A stretch of 64,000 nt of DNA, taken from positions 83,834,122 through 83,898,121 of the forward strand of contig CM072514.1 of assembly GCA_036898135.1 (NCBI GenBank), read 5' to 3'. The DNA is from Oncomelania hupensis. Its lineage: Eukaryota > Mollusca > Gastropoda > Littorinimorpha > Pomatiopsidae. Under the pieces are notes generated by a model that was given only the letters and a program-made list of their open reading frames with translations, had not been told where the DNA came from and ran no database searches. Numbering within the stretch: the stretch's first letter is position 1; the number at the start of each line of letters is the position of its first letter. Positions 23,800 to 35,575 of the stretch are shown here, piece after piece. The position numbers and the translations under genes were made by a program.

Positions 23800-24215
23800 G
23801 TATTCAGCACAACTTAAGATATGCACTGACGGATCGGTTTTAGAAAATGGAAATGCGAAATCAGCTTTTGTTTTTCCTGATTTTAAAATTACAGAATCAT
23901 TTTAGTTAGGAAAAAGGATATTGAATTTTCACTGCAGAATTGATTGCTTTAAATAGAATAATAAATATACCATTACATTTCTATAGTGTATTTATATGTG
24001 TTGACTCCAAATCAGTTCTAGAGGCACTAAATTCTAATAACAGTAAAGAAACAAAAGAAAATTTGAAATTAAGAACTTGATTCATAGTATTATAATTAAT
24101 GGAATAGAAGTTAACTTTTGTTGAGTTCCTTCTCATTGTGGTTTTCTCTGTAATGACTGGGCTGACCGAGCTGCAAAACGTGGGGCCGAAAAAAGAAAAG
24201 AAAAAAAAAGAATAT
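23800..24215 (+). pseudogene. I-like LINE, RNase H domain (inverted 5' part of the same copy)
   Basis: Translates in broken frames to RNase H pieces that match 47874-50020: CTDGSVLENGN against YTDGSVLDSGE, CVDSKSVLEAL against CVDSKPVLYAL, and VPSHCGFLCNDWADRAAKRG against VPSHSGLLYNDWADRQAKQG. Several stops and shifts make it a pseudogene. It runs opposite to the adjacent C-terminal fragment. Confidence 0.75.
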
Positions 24216-24396
24216 ACGTGTATTAGAAGTGGAAAAACGTTCACACTTTAAACAAATATTTGAATTTGAAAATCTCTCTCTCTGTCTCTCTTTGTTTGTC
24301 TTTCTGTCTGTCTGTCTCTCTCTCTCCCTTCCCCCCCCTCTCTCTTTTTCTCATTGAACCCGTCGTTGGACCTACAAACATTGATTATCTAATCTA

Positions 24397-26423
24397 TGTC
24401 AGGCCTACTTCCTCCCTCTGGTGTTTAAAGTAGGTGACTTGTCCTTCATGCAAGGAGTGATAGGGTAGATGGGGTGGGTGATGCGTGTGCGAGCGTCCTT
24501 TCTCCCACTAAACTAAACTAAGAACACAACTAGCGGAATAAAGTGTAAAAATACAATATAACATTTATTTAATAAAACATGTAATCAAAAAACCCAATTA
24601 AGAAACAAAAGAATGAAACCAAAGAAAAAGGAAAAAAACAAAATTAAAGCATAAAATAGTTCAAAACCATACACAATCAACACATTGGCATAATCATGAA
24701 TCAAAATAAAATCACTCTCTCGCCTGGTCGTTTCTAATTTAAACACACACACACACACCAAATATTATATACAACATGATAATTAAATAACAATACAAAA
24801 TCCCCCCTGATGCCCCAGTTCAGTTACATATATACGTATCCACACTAGGTGCCCGGCCGTTGATGATAAGGTCCAGCTGTGCACTTCTCTTTTGTTTCCC
24901 TAATTAAAGTTCACACCCACACAGTTCAAAGTTCACACACACACAGTTCAACAATCCAATATGGATGTAGGCGTTGCCCCTGTAGAATTTTCGCACAATC
25001 TTAACTAAAGTCACTGGATGATAAGTCTTTATTTGTCCCTGCGTCCAAAACTGCAAATTTCTTTCTAAAACTAATGTGGTGCCATTCTTTCTTTCTATAA
25101 CTACCGATGAACGTCTCTGCTCTTTCTAATACTGATGATCCACTTTCCAGACGGCCCCTCAATTCCGTTGATTTCTCCCCTCTCTTCCTTCTCTGCTTCT
25201 CTCCGCCGACCCCAGATGACTTCTCTGGCAGGCACTGCACCCTCACCTCGTAACCCCCACTTCCACGGATGACCCGAGGAATGACCACTACAGCCAAACG
25301 CCGTAGAGACGACTACTACTAGTCGGGTATCACCAACACGTCCCGTTGACGACGCGTCCAACAATGATGATAATAATAACAATAAGAAGAATAAGTCCAA
25401 CCTGAAATCAATAAAAGTACAGGCTACTATTTTGGCATAATTTTACTTCTCTATTTATTTCTCTAATTAACCCTGGTCTGCTCGCCTCGCCTCCTGAAGA
25501 AGAATTTCATGGTCATAACTTCTTTAATACATATATTCACAAATTTATTTTCCATTTCGTTATATTCATACGATTTATACAGCATACAACCATTATAAAA
25601 ATTCCACATATTCAACATACATTCGTTCCGTTTTTTATCATGTATATTCAATTTTCTCTTCACCTCTCTCTGTTGACTCTGGCTGACTGCCTCCGTTCAT
25701 CATTTTATTATTTACAACAAAATATACGTTTTAACATGAAAACATTTCTAAATATAACATCCTAGAAATTAACATATTTTTGTAAATGTTTAAAGACATA
25801 CACTTTCACGTTATACATTCTCATTCACACATTTTTGCTACTAGCCCCCCCTAAATAGTTCTTCCCCCCTTTCTCTCTTTGACGATCGCTAGAGACAAGG
25901 TTCCAGAGGTCGAATCTCACTTACCGACTTATGATAAGAGATTTCTCTTTGACGACATCACATGGATCACGCCCGATGACGCTCCATAAATGAGTGACAG
26001 CTACCTAGCTATCGATAACTCATTAACCTCCCGGGTGTCTTCACTTTGACCACAATCCGGTTACCAGTTCTAATGTCTCCTCTTGGCTTCTGTTCCTTGC
26101 TCTCCTCTAACGATCCGCTTGCCGCCCAAGTTCAACAACGAATGCCTAGTTCTAGCACTGTACTGCATTTGTGCAACCAATTTGAGCCCAATGATTGGTT
26201 GGTAGACTCGGCACAAACATGCCCTTGGCCTCAGCACGTGCTAAGTTGTATAATCTATTAGCCAATTCTTCGACCTACACTCTACAATAACATCTTGTTA
26301 TTGTACCGTTTAGTTCAAAACAACGCTGCCCTTCCTGTACTTTCGCAGCTTGGCTTGACCATTGCACTGTCCGACTGTAAGAAATGGTACCCCTTCCGCC
26401 TCTCCCACAGTTTAGCCATGACA
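24397..26423 (-). repeat. 3' LTR of element B (2027 bp)
   Basis: Almost identical to 30051-32075; contains one extra CA unit near 24745. Open frames inside it are present in both LTRs, show no domains, and I regard them as chance. Confidence 0.95.
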
Positions 26424-26436
26424 AACCTTCCCCCAT
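26424..26436 (-). other. Polypurine tract of element B
   Basis: The minus strand reads ATGGGGGAAGGTT directly before the TGTCA start of the 3' LTR. Confidence 0.65.
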
Positions 26437-26504
26437 AGGTAAAAAAAACAGTTTTTTTTTCCAATTTACACCTATAATCATGCGAAACTGTGGACTCTGG
26501 CATT

Positions 26505-29500
26505 CTATGGATTCCTGCTGAGAAAATCAGCATCCACATTCAACTTCCCTGGGATAACTTCTACTCTGAAGTTGTAGGTCGCAACTAAATTTCGTTTTAA
26601 CTGCCCCCCTTCCGATAAGTCTATCAGAGGCAACCCTCTTTCTGCTGATGGTGGTACAAAACGCTCGTGCTCCTTGACCATGCCCCGAACTGACCTCGCT
26701 TGCGTCACCGTCCGTGGCTTTGTACTGGCCTCGATCTTTATAACCTCGTCTGGCCTTTCTGTCATCCGACCGTTACCGACTGTGTGGCCCTGATATTTAC
26801 GTTGTCGGTGACCTAACGTGCCCTCGGCTGGCCTCGCAGACAATTTCGGCTCTTTCAGCCGTAAGCGTGACGCTGACCAACACTGCCCTTCTTTTTGCTT
26901 TGTTGGCGAGTCGGTCGGACTGCTTGAAAAATTCCTTGCTGAGTTTTGCTCGTCAGCGGAGATTTCGGGTGTATTTCCTTCCCGTTCTCGCACCACAGTT
27001 ACCGTCGCGGCGTTTATGGTTCGCGTCTCGTGTCTCGTGCCTTCCTTCTCTGTCTGCTGGTTCGCTAATCCGCAAGCTTCTGCAATTTTGCTCTTCAGAG
27101 CTGCGACGCATTCCGACGCTGTTTTTATCAACGCTTCCAGCTCAGCGGCAACCCTCTGGAATGTTTCATTCACAGGTCGCGCGTCTACTGTAGGCGTTCG
27201 CGGAATGTGATCCTTTGATTTGGCCTTCTTGCACTGGTTGCATGACTGAACGTAGCGATGCACGTCTGCTTTTGTTCCCGGCCAGTAGAACTTCGACCAT
27301 ACACGATAAAGTGTCTTCTTGGCATTCGCGTGTCCTGCCACAGGTGTTTCGTGCGCCAGGCGCATGACACCTTGCCTGAGTGGTTCTGGCACACAGATCT
27401 GTTTGGACTCCATACGGTGACCTTGATAAACGCGATGCAATATACCCTGACGTACTTCGTACCGTACCTTGCCGTTTTCTCGCCCGTTGGTTATGGGATT
27501 TCCCACACTCGCTAGCGCGCGTGCTAACGTTTTGTCCGCCTTCTGCATGGCAATTAGCTCAGTTGGACTGATCGCTAAACCCGGAATTGGTTCGATGGGT
27601 GCATTTGTTCTTGCTGCGCCTTCCCTCTTGGCTTGCGCGCATGTTCGCACGGCCTCTGCTTTTCTTGTTGGAAAGATGGGAATGGTTTTAATGTCTCCGT
27701 TCGCGAACTGTACTGTGTTTCCGATCAGTACGTCTTGCGCCGGTTTCTCAAATACGACGACCTTGATCTTCCCCGATACGTATGACGATTGCAAGTCGAC
27801 AATCGCTTGTCTGGCTTTTCTCACGGTTCCGTCTGCTAATGACACACTAATCCGTTCCGGCATGATGTCATCGGAATTTACTAGCCGTTCCGCTACGAAA
27901 ACGTCATCTGCCCCAGTATCGCGTAACGCTGTGACTATTTCCCCATTCACTTCTACCCTTTCTTTTTCATTGATGCTCGCCCGGTCGGCCTCGACCCCTG
28001 TTGAGGTTACGTGTACTTGACCCGACTGCACTCGAGCGAAACTAGCCCTTTTCAGTTTTGGACAGTCACGTTTGACGTGTCCCTTCTGGCCACAATGAAA
28101 ACAAGTCTTTTCTGGCGGTCTTTCGTTTTGTTCCCGTCTATTTGCACCCCTGTTTCTTTCCTCTGGTCGTTCGTTTGATTCATTTCTTTCTTCTTGCCTA
28201 TGTGACCTGAACCTTGACCTTTTCGTCTCCCATTTCGCAACTGAATGCTTCTCGGCTAATTCTGCCACTTCGTTTGCTGTTTTCGGAGCATGGTCTCGGA
28301 CAAAGAGTTCTAAGTCGGGGTTTAGATTTTCCACTAATTGTTCTTTCAAGAATAAGTCTATCACTGCATTTGGATCTTCTGGATTGACCTTGGCCATACA
28401 AAACCACCTACTCAACAAGTGTCTGAGTTTCTTGAGATACTCTGTAAATGATTCTGGGCCCTCTTTCTTTACCGTCCTGAACTGCTTCCTGTAATATTCC
28501 TCATTTCGTCGGAACCTATCTAGTAAAGCCTGTTTCAGTGTTTGATAGTCTTGGGTTTCCTCAGGTGTCATTCGAACGTATACGTCTCTAGCTGGACCTA
28601 ACAGTAATGGTGCCAATTTCTTGCTCCACGTTTCATTTCTCCACTCATTCAGAGTAGCTACTCGTTCGAAGTGTGTAAGGTAGGTATCTATGTTTTCTTT
28701 TCCTTCAAAGGGTGCCATTCTAATGTTAGAAGAACTATTTTCTTTCAGTATTCTAACTTCTTCTCTTCTCAAATCTCTCTCTTCTCTAGCCCTAGTTTCC
28801 CTGGCCTCTTCTTTCTCTCTATCCCTTTCCTCTCTAGCCTCCCTGTCCTTGGCTTCTTGTTCTTCCTTCTGTCTATCTCTTTCTTCTCTAGCCTCTTTAT
28901 CTTTGGCTTTCTGTTCGTATCTTTCGCGCTTTTCTTGAGCCTTGGTCTCTTTTCGCTGAGCCCGTTCCTCCTTTTCCTGTGCCCTACGCTCCCTCTCTGC
29001 GTCTACTTGAAGTTTTAGTTTTTGAAGCTCTAAGTCATCTTTTCTCTGTCTCTCCTTCCTTTCCTCTTCTTTTTCCCTTCTTTCTGCCTCCCTTTCTTTC
29101 CTATCTGCCTCTTTTTCTTTCCGTTCGGCCTCCTCCCTACGTTCCCTTTCCTTCCTATCTGCTTCTTCTTTCCTAATTCGGTCCTGCCTCTCTAATTCTT
29201 CCTTTCGCTCTTTTGCTTCTTTCTCTTCATCAGCCTGCACGCCTTGTGCTACGAACATTGCAGCTGCAGATCCCGTTAATCCATAGTCTAATGCTAATCT
29301 TTGCCACTTGGCTGTTATTGGATCTGGATTTCCTGGAACAACTTTTGAATCCTTCTTACTCACACCCCTTCCAGCTCCTCTAGTTGGTGTTGGTGCTGTT
29401 AAAGCCCTTGACGTTATTCCTGACGGTGTTACGGTCACCCTACTACCTCCTATGCCAGTGACTGACCCCCCTCCTACTGCGCCTGTACTCGGACTGAGCA

Positions 29501-29591
29501 CACTTGTCACAACTGGTGATGACGCTGTCACGCTTGTAGGACCAGTGGTTGTCTTCCCCATACCTGATCGCAAATTGTGCGGTTGAGCCAT
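26505..29591 (-). CDS. Gag-protease-integrase fragment polyprotein of element B
   Basis: A 1028-codon frame. Residues 1-95 are T/S/G/V-rich. Residues 120-285 are a long E/R/K coiled coil. A SCAN-like capsid region follows at 288-460 (FERVATLNEW, YYRKQFRTVK, LFLKEQLVENLNPDLELFV). A CCHC knuckle lies near 495-508 (CFHCGQKGHVKRDC). The protease site is LRDTGADD near 555. The integrase HHCC zinc finger is at 746-790 (HETPVAGH, CNQCKK), and the frame breaks away at FQRVA, just before the first catalytic Asp. The next 200 or so residues (from AELEALIKTA) match nothing I recognise. The last 20 residues (VEVIPGKLNVDADFLSR) are the end of an RNase H domain. So an in-frame deletion or replacement removed the integrase core, RT and most of RNase H while the frame stayed open. 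The Met at 29591 opens the conserved N-terminal region. Confidence 0.88.
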   Translation of the reverse strand: MAQPHNLRSGMGKTTTGPTSVTASSPVVTSVLSPSTGAVGGGSVTGIGGSRVTVTPSGITSRALTAPTPTRGAGRGVSKKDSKVVPGNPDPITAKWQRLALDYGLTGSAAAMFVAQGVQADEEKEAKERKEELERQDRIRKEEADRKERERREEAERKEKEADRKEREAERREKEEERKERQRKDDLELQKLKLQVDAERERRAQEKEERAQRKETKAQEKRERYEQKAKDKEAREERDRQKEEQEAKDREAREERDREKEEARETRAREERDLRREEVRILKENSSSNIRMAPFEGKENIDTYLTHFERVATLNEWRNETWSKKLAPLLLGPARDVYVRMTPEETQDYQTLKQALLDRFRRNEEYYRKQFRTVKKEGPESFTEYLKKLRHLLSRWFCMAKVNPEDPNAVIDLFLKEQLVENLNPDLELFVRDHAPKTANEVAELAEKHSVAKWETKRSRFRSHRQEERNESNERPEERNRGANRREQNERPPEKTCFHCGQKGHVKRDCPKLKRASFARVQSGQVHVTSTGVEADRASINEKERVEVNGEIVTALRDTGADDVFVAERLVNSDDIMPERISVSLADGTVRKARQAIVDLQSSYVSGKIKVVVFEKPAQDVLIGNTVQFANGDIKTIPIFPTRKAEAVRTCAQAKREGAARTNAPIEPIPGLAISPTELIAMQKADKTLARALASVGNPITNGRENGKVRYEVRQGILHRVYQGHRMESKQICVPEPLRQGVMRLAHETPVAGHANAKKTLYRVWSKFYWPGTKADVHRYVQSCNQCKKAKSKDHIPRTPTVDARPVNETFQRVAAELEALIKTASECVAALKSKIAEACGLANQQTEKEGTRHETRTINAATVTVVREREGNTPEISADEQNSARNFSSSPTDSPTKQKEGQCWSASRLRLKEPKLSARPAEGTLGHRQRKYQGHTVGNGRMTERPDEVIKIEASTKPRTVTQARSVRGMVKEHERFVPPSAERGLPLIDLSEGGQLKRNLVATYNFRVEVIPGKLNVDADFLSRNP

Positions 29592-30030
29592 CTTAGCTCT
29601 TCTATCTCTCGCACTTTCAATTTACGCAAGTATTCTTCTCCTTCGTTCTTGGACTTGTTCCTCCCTCCTATCCCCTGGAGCTGTTTTGTACGTTTAGAGC
29701 TGTCGATGCGAATGGTTGGCTATCGCGACTAGCCGTGAACCGAGATTCGACCACTGCACCCTGTCCCCTGCGATCCCACAATGAGACCCCCCACAAAGGA
29801 TTGACACACCCCTCCCGCACTACAAACCCCTTCACAGACACGCCCCCGCTACAAACATAATAACAACATATAAAATCTATACCTAACACATACACACAAA
29901 AAATACTACGTTCTATGTCCCTAAACTACTACCCTCTTTCCCCTGAACGCTCACGCCACACGTTGATGTTTCCCTGTATGTACCCGGTGTTTTTGTCTGT
30001 CCCCCGGATTCTTTTACGTACCCCTGTGTA
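29592..30030 (-). other. Leader of element B
   Basis: Non-coding stretch between the primer-binding site and the gag start. Nothing further recognised. Confidence 0.6.
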
Positions 30031-30046
30031 CCCCGCAGGTCCACCA
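30031..30046 (-). other. Primer-binding site of element B
   Basis: The minus strand reads TGGTGGACCTGCGGGG, four bases after the 5' LTR; it begins TGG as expected for priming by a tRNA CCA end. It differs from the site of element A, so a different tRNA is implied. Confidence 0.6.
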
Positions 30047-30050
30047 CTTT

Positions 30051-32075
30051 TGTCAGGCCTACTTCCTCCCTCTGGTGTTTAAAGTAGGTGACTTGTCCTT
30101 CATGCAAGGAGTGATAGGGTAGATGGGGTGGGTGATGCGTGTGCGAGCGTCCTTTCTCCCACTAAACTAAACTAAGAACACAACTAGCGGAATAAAGTGT
30201 AAAAATACAATATAACATTTATTTAATAAAACATGTAATCAAAAAACCCAATTAAGAAACAAAAGAATGAAACCAAAGAAAAAGGAAAAAAACAAAATTA
30301 AAGCATAAAATAGTTCAAAACCATACACAATCAACACATTGGCATAATCATGAATCAAAATAAAATCACTCTCTCACCTGGTCGTTTCTAATTTAAACAC
30401 ACACACACACCAAATATTATATACAACATGATAATTAAATAACAATACAAAATCCCCCCTGATGCCCCAGTTCAGTTACATATATACGTATCCACACTAG
30501 GTGCCCGGCCGTTGATGATAAGGTCCAGCTGTGCACTTCTCTTTTGTTTCCCTAATTAAAGTTCACACCCACACAGTTCAAAGTTCACACACACACAGTT
30601 CAACAATCCAATATGGATGTAGGCGTTGCCCCTGTAGAATTTTCGCACAATCTTAACTAAAGTCACTGGATGATAAGTCTTTATTTGTCCCTGCGTCCAA
30701 AACTGCAAATTTCTTTCTAAAACTAATGTGGTGCCATTCTTTCTTTCTATAACTACCGATGAACGTCTCTGCTCTTTCTAATACTGATGATCCACTTTCC
30801 AGACGGCCCCTCAATTCCGTTGATTTCTCCCCTCTCTTCCTTCTCTGCTTCTCTCCGCCGACCCCAGATGACTTCTCTGGCAGGCACTGCACCCTCACCT
30901 CGTAACCCCCACTTCCACGGATGACCCGAGGAATGACCACTACAGCCAAACGCCGTAGAGACGACTACTACTAGTCGGGTATCACCAACACGTCCCGTTG
31001 ACGACGCGTCCAACAATGATGATAATAATAACAATAAGAAGAATAAGTCCAACCTGAAATCAATAAAAGTACAGGCTACTATTTTGGCATAATTTTACTT
31101 CTCTATTTATTTCTCTAATTAACCCTGGTCTGCTCGCCTCGCCTCCTGAAGAAGAATTTCATGGTCATAACTTCTTTAATACATATATTCACAAATTTAT
31201 TTTCCATTTCGTTATATTCATACGATTTATACAGCATACAACCATTATAAAAATTCCACATATTCAACATACATTCGTTCCGTTTTTTATCATGTATATT
31301 CAATTTTCTCTTCACCTCTCTCTGTTGACTCTGGCTGACTGCCTCCGTTCATCATTTTATTATTTACAACAAAATATACGTTTTAACATGAAAACATTTC
31401 TAAATATAACATCCTAGAAATTAACATATTTTTGTAAATGTTTAAAGACATACACTTTCACGTTATACATTCTCATTCACACATTTTTGCTACTAGCCCC
31501 CCCTAAATAGTTCTTCCCCCCTTTCTCTCTTTGACGATCGCTAGAGACAAGGTTCCAGAGGTCGAATCTCACTTACCGACTTATGATAAGAGATTTCTCT
31601 TTGACGACATCACATGGATCACGCCCGATGACGCTCCATAAATGAGTGACAGCTACCTAGCTATCGATAACTCATTAACCTCCCGGGTGTCTTCACTTTG
31701 ACCACAATCCGGTTACCAGTTCTAATGTCTCCTCTTGGCTTCTGTTCCTTGCTCTCCTCTAACGATCCGCTTGCCGCCCAAGTTCAACAACGAATGCCTA
31801 GTTCTAGCACTGTACTGCATTTGTGCAACCAATTTGAGCCCAATGATTGGTTGGTAGACTCGGCACAAACATGCCCTTGGCCTCAGCACGTGCTAAGTTG
31901 TATAATCTATTAGCCAATTCTTCGACCTACACTCTACAATAACATCTTGTTATTGTACCGTTTAGTTCAAAACAACGCTGCCCTTCCTGTACTTTCGCAG
32001 CTTGGCTTGACCATTGCACTGTCCGACTGTAAGAAATGGTACCCCTTCCGCCTCTCCCACAGTTTAGCCATGACA
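30051..32075 (-). repeat. 5' LTR of element B (2025 bp)
   Basis: TGTCA...TGACA ends. Followed on the right by the TSD copy ATCTA. Confidence 0.95.
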
Positions 32076-32080
32076 ATCTA

Positions 32081-32464
32081 ATCTAGTCTCCTTACAGATA
32101 TTTCCTTCTTTGGTTTCTTCATTAGTTAATGTGTTTTTTTACCTTCTGTCTTTTTGTCTGTTTGGCCTGTTTCATTTTTAAACTTACGTCAACACTGACA
32201 TCTTCATGTCTTTCGTTTTTGAGGAAGGAGAACATATATGACCTTGTATAGAGGTCGAGGGCTAGTACACAAATCTGGGGTAATGACAATCGCTGAAAGG
32301 ATGAACACTACTACACTAATCCACTAGCAGAGCTTCCAGACCTCATCTTGACAATTCGTCACTGCCTTTTTGAGAAACATTAATACAGGTTACACAATTG
32401 TTTAAATGTCAGGAACTAGAAGTTTGGAAAACTAAAACAACGAGCAAAAATGATTTTGAATTCG

Positions 32465-32536
<72 letters not shown>

Positions 32537-33609
32537 TCGCTTCAGCACCATTTAGTCGAAAACAAATTCATTTAATTTATTAGCAACGTCTGAAATGTTC
32601 TGAACTATCAAGGACAAGAAAAAGATGCACTCCGTTAATAATGGAGATTATATGCAGGCATTTGGCAAATGGGGTTGCGGGAGCGGACAGAAAAGGGGGG
32701 AGGGGGGGGCAGGGGCTCTTGTCAAACCCTCAGAAAAGAAGCCAAGGTATTTCAGATGTACACTGACGTCATATAATATACGCAACAATTGTGCCCGTTT
32801 GCTTGTAATTGTAGAGCGGAATGTTGCGCAGATGTTACAATCAAAAATAGGCCAGAATGGTTGTACTGTACACCAAGGCACGGTTTTAATGGTATTGCTT
32901 TTCTACATAAATTATCTGAATACGAAGTATCCTCCTATAGAAAATCAGGATAGGCAGGAGTGTAGGCTTGTACAAAAGAACGTGCTATCTTCTCTAGATT
33001 GGGTGAAAGTGTCAGTAGACTAGCTATTGAAATGATTTCAGTACACCAGGCGTAACCTCGTATGCCTTCTACACGTTTGTGTAATACAATTGCAGCATTA
33101 TCGAGTCCAGAATGGTAGTCAAGATCGCCGCTGTTCTGAAATTATAAATCGAATATTAATATCGTAAGTCCTTAGATACATCAACGTCATATTTTCTTTG
33201 CACCAAGAATGTAGATCTACTACTCGTTCACCACACAGCCTATATGAGACTAGTGTAGTCTCAGCGACACTGTATGCTCTTTCACAACACAGTTAAACTG
33301 AAGCCAGAGGTTTAGATTTTTTTTTGTTTGCCTGTTAGTATTAGACGATTTTTTTTAAATATACACACAAAAACGTTCACGTCATAATCCTTTTGGCACT
33401 ACTAACCTAATATATTTGCACTTGTAACATAATGCAATTGCCGAAAGATTAAGGTACATTCAGATCTTTCATTTTCATTACAAAATCAATAATGTTATGA
33501 TAATTTACCAAACGCGTAATATAACAATATTCCTCTTCCATTATATCTTTAAATCAATTCAATACTATTTTTATTTTCTTCTGCATGATGAACCTGTTAT
33601 ACTTACATT
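32081..33609. other. No gene; contains a (GT)n microsatellite
   Basis: The GT tract is at about 32467-32536. The rest is AT-rich DNA with no recognised repeat or coding domain; the frame at 32625-33023 shows no motif. Confidence 0.5.
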
Positions 33610-33649
33610 CTTCTTCTTCTTCTTCTTCTTCTTCTTCTTCTTCTTCGTC

Positions 33650-33739
<90 letters not shown>

Positions 33740-33765
33740 TTTTATTTATTTATTTATTTTTTTTA
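33610..33765. repeat. (CTT)n and (ATT)n microsatellite
   Basis: CTT repeats at about 33610-33648, then ATT repeats to 33737, then a T-rich end. Confidence 0.97.
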
Positions 33766-34270
33766 AACGAGTACTATCGTATTCCTTTTACATAATTGAC
33801 CTATTTAGAATGACTAAACACGGTAGCGTTTCCCAAAAAGGTTAAGAATTTCTTAGGCCTGATGTTATAATAGAAATATTTTCACAAAGACTTTAATTTC
33901 ATGCTACCTGTTTACTATGAACCTAATAGACTCCGACACAGCGACTCAACGAAAGCTTTTTAGATTTTGAGATTAGGTCAGCCAGGCTAGCTATAAATAG
34001 CATTCGCCGATGCTTCCTTTCCTTTCCTTTTACTGGAAGGGAGGGTGCAGGCAAGCTATAAATAGCCCGCAGCCAGCAAAATGTGGAGGCACTAAACTGT
34101 GCTGCTCACATAGGAATTGAGCTGGTGTGCCGAAAGCTCAAGCAAATCCTGGACATTATTATTAAGATAATTTAACAAAAGGCTTGAACATCATACAATA
34201 TGAGTTCAGTCTTACTGCAGAAGTTCGGAGCTCATCGTTTTGACAATTCCTCTTGAATGGACATTGAAGT
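33766..34270. other. No feature recognised
   Basis: Two GCTATAAATAGC-type sequences occur at about 33989 and 34055. They look like a short duplicated motif; no gene is attached. Confidence 0.4.
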
Positions 34271-34274
34271 TTGA

Positions 34275-34470
34275 CGCCCACATCTAGACGATGTTACAGT
34301 TACCCGTATCCCACGAAAGAGGGAGTAACGAGACCTAAATCAACACTGAACAACCAGAGCAATCATACTGCTCAGAACGGACAGCGAAAAATGGCTACTT
34401 TCATCTTGTCCACCGTGGGGTTCGAACTTGGGTCATCGGAGTGTTTGTGCCAGGCGAACGTTCTACCCTG
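34275..34470 (-). repeat. tRNA-derived SINE, minus strand
   Basis: The minus strand has GGTAGAACGTTCGCCTGG (A-box region) and AGTTCGAACCCC (B-box). Its body, including GATTGCTCTGGTTGTTCAGT, is shared with the + strand fragment at 35458-35575. Confidence 0.65.
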
Positions 34471-34690
34471 GCGGTGGGACCGACATCACGATGTTAAAAG
34501 CTACTCCTCTTCTGTGAGACCACAGATGTTAACACCAGAGCTACGGCGGTGGGACCGACATCACGATGTTAAAAGCTACGCCTCTTCTGCAAGACCACAG
34601 ATGTTAACACCAGAGCTACGGCGGTGGGACTGACATCACGATGTTAAAAGCTACGCCTCTTCTGTGAGACCACAGATGTTAACACCACAA
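34471..34690. repeat. 75-bp tandem repeat, three units
   Basis: Units start at 34471, 34546 and 34621 with GCGGTGGGAC and carry ACATCACGATGTTAAAAGCT and ACCACAGATGTTAACACC. It adjoins the promoter end of the SINE at 34275-34470, so the array may have grown from the SINE head. Confidence 0.9.
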
Positions 34691-34724
34691 TTGAAATCAT
34701 GGGACAGAGAAGAAGAGACATTTC

Positions 34725-34865
34725 ATGTCATCGTTCTTATAAATGATAGCGCTTTTCCAGCTTACGAGCTGCTCAAGGCGTGGTCCAATACAGCCTCCCG
34801 AGGGGCCCACTTGCGGCCTTTTGGGCGCATCGTGTGACGACCAACCAACTGAGCACAATCTTGGG
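34725..34865 (-). repeat. SINE 3' domain (same type as 54558-54988)
   Basis: The minus strand carries GATTGTGCTCAGTTGG, AAGGCCGCAAGTGGGCCC and GCCTTGAGCAGCTCGTAAGC followed by GCGCTAT, collinear with the last 140 bp of the SINE at 54558. The tRNA-like head is absent. Confidence 0.75.
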
Positions 34866-35457
34866 ACGTAAGAAATAAACAAATGAACACAACCGCACAC
34901 ACACAACACACACAAACACAAAAGAAAGAATTAATTCACGAAGAAATACGTTACATTTTAACGAATGAGGCGGTTGGTGTGTGTTGGGAGGAAGGGAGGG
35001 TGGGTGTGTGGGTGTGTGAAAATAGGGCGGGAGGGGACTGGGGATGATAGAGTGATTTAGGAGATGGGGGACGTAGTGAGATTGGCAACTTTTTTTTTTT
35101 TAAGGATGTCACCCAATCTTTTTTGTTTTTTGTTTTTGCATGTCAGTTACCGTGTAGCATTATTGTAGGGCGCGTACATTTGCATTTTATAATATATTTG
35201 ACGGCTACAGCGTTAGGATTTTCTTTGGAGATCGAGACAATATGTTTTGAGGTCTAGTTTTCACTGTGTCCACAATACAAGGGAGGGGGAGAGGCTGAGA
35301 CACATGAGACGGGGTGAGTGTGAGGGAGTGAGGGGAAGGGGAGGGGGTGTGTAAAGGGGTGAGGAAACGGGAGTGGGGGGGAGGAGGGAGGGTAAGGAGG
35401 GTAGGTAGAACGATGTGCGTTGAAAAATATTTGTTTCAAAATAAGTCATAAAAGCTT
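34866..35457. other. G-rich low-complexity spacer
   Basis: Contains GGGTGTG and GAGGGGAAGG type stretches at 34970-35050 and 35280-35405. No gene. Confidence 0.5.
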
Positions 35458-35575
35458 ATGACTCAGGTTCGAATCCTGGTGTGGGCAAGATAAAAAGGCA
35501 GTAAAAAAAAAACCTGCGCGACTTAGCACTATGATTGCTCTGGTTGTTCAGTGTCGATTTAGGCCTTATTAGTAT
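35458..35575 (+). repeat. tRNA-derived SINE fragment, plus strand
   Basis: The B-box-like CAGGTTCGAATCCTGG is followed by a body shared with 34275-34470. The A-box end is missing. Confidence 0.55.

Larger units (their letters stand above)
24397..32075 (-). mobile_element. Complete Ty3/Gypsy LTR retrotransposon, element B (7.68 kb)
   Basis: Two direct LTRs (24397-26423 and 30051-32075) with TGTCA...TGACA ends, flanked by a perfect 5-bp TSD ATCTA (24392-24396, 32076-32080). The coding strand is minus: the 5' LTR is the right one, followed by a primer-binding site, leader, a 1028-codon frame and a polypurine tract. The LTRs differ, as far as I can see, by one base (G/A near 24722/30377) and one CA unit, so insertion is recent. 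The frame has lost the integrase core, RT and most of RNase H, so the copy depends on proteins supplied in trans. Confidence 0.95.

Noticed and set aside
25001..25400. Two overlapping frames of 98-99 codons, repeated at 30653-31052
   Set aside because: They lie in both LTRs of element B and their duplication reflects the LTR pair. No domains.
34471..34690. CRISPR-like array
   Set aside because: Contiguous 75-bp units with no spacers, in a eukaryotic genome. A simple tandem repeat.
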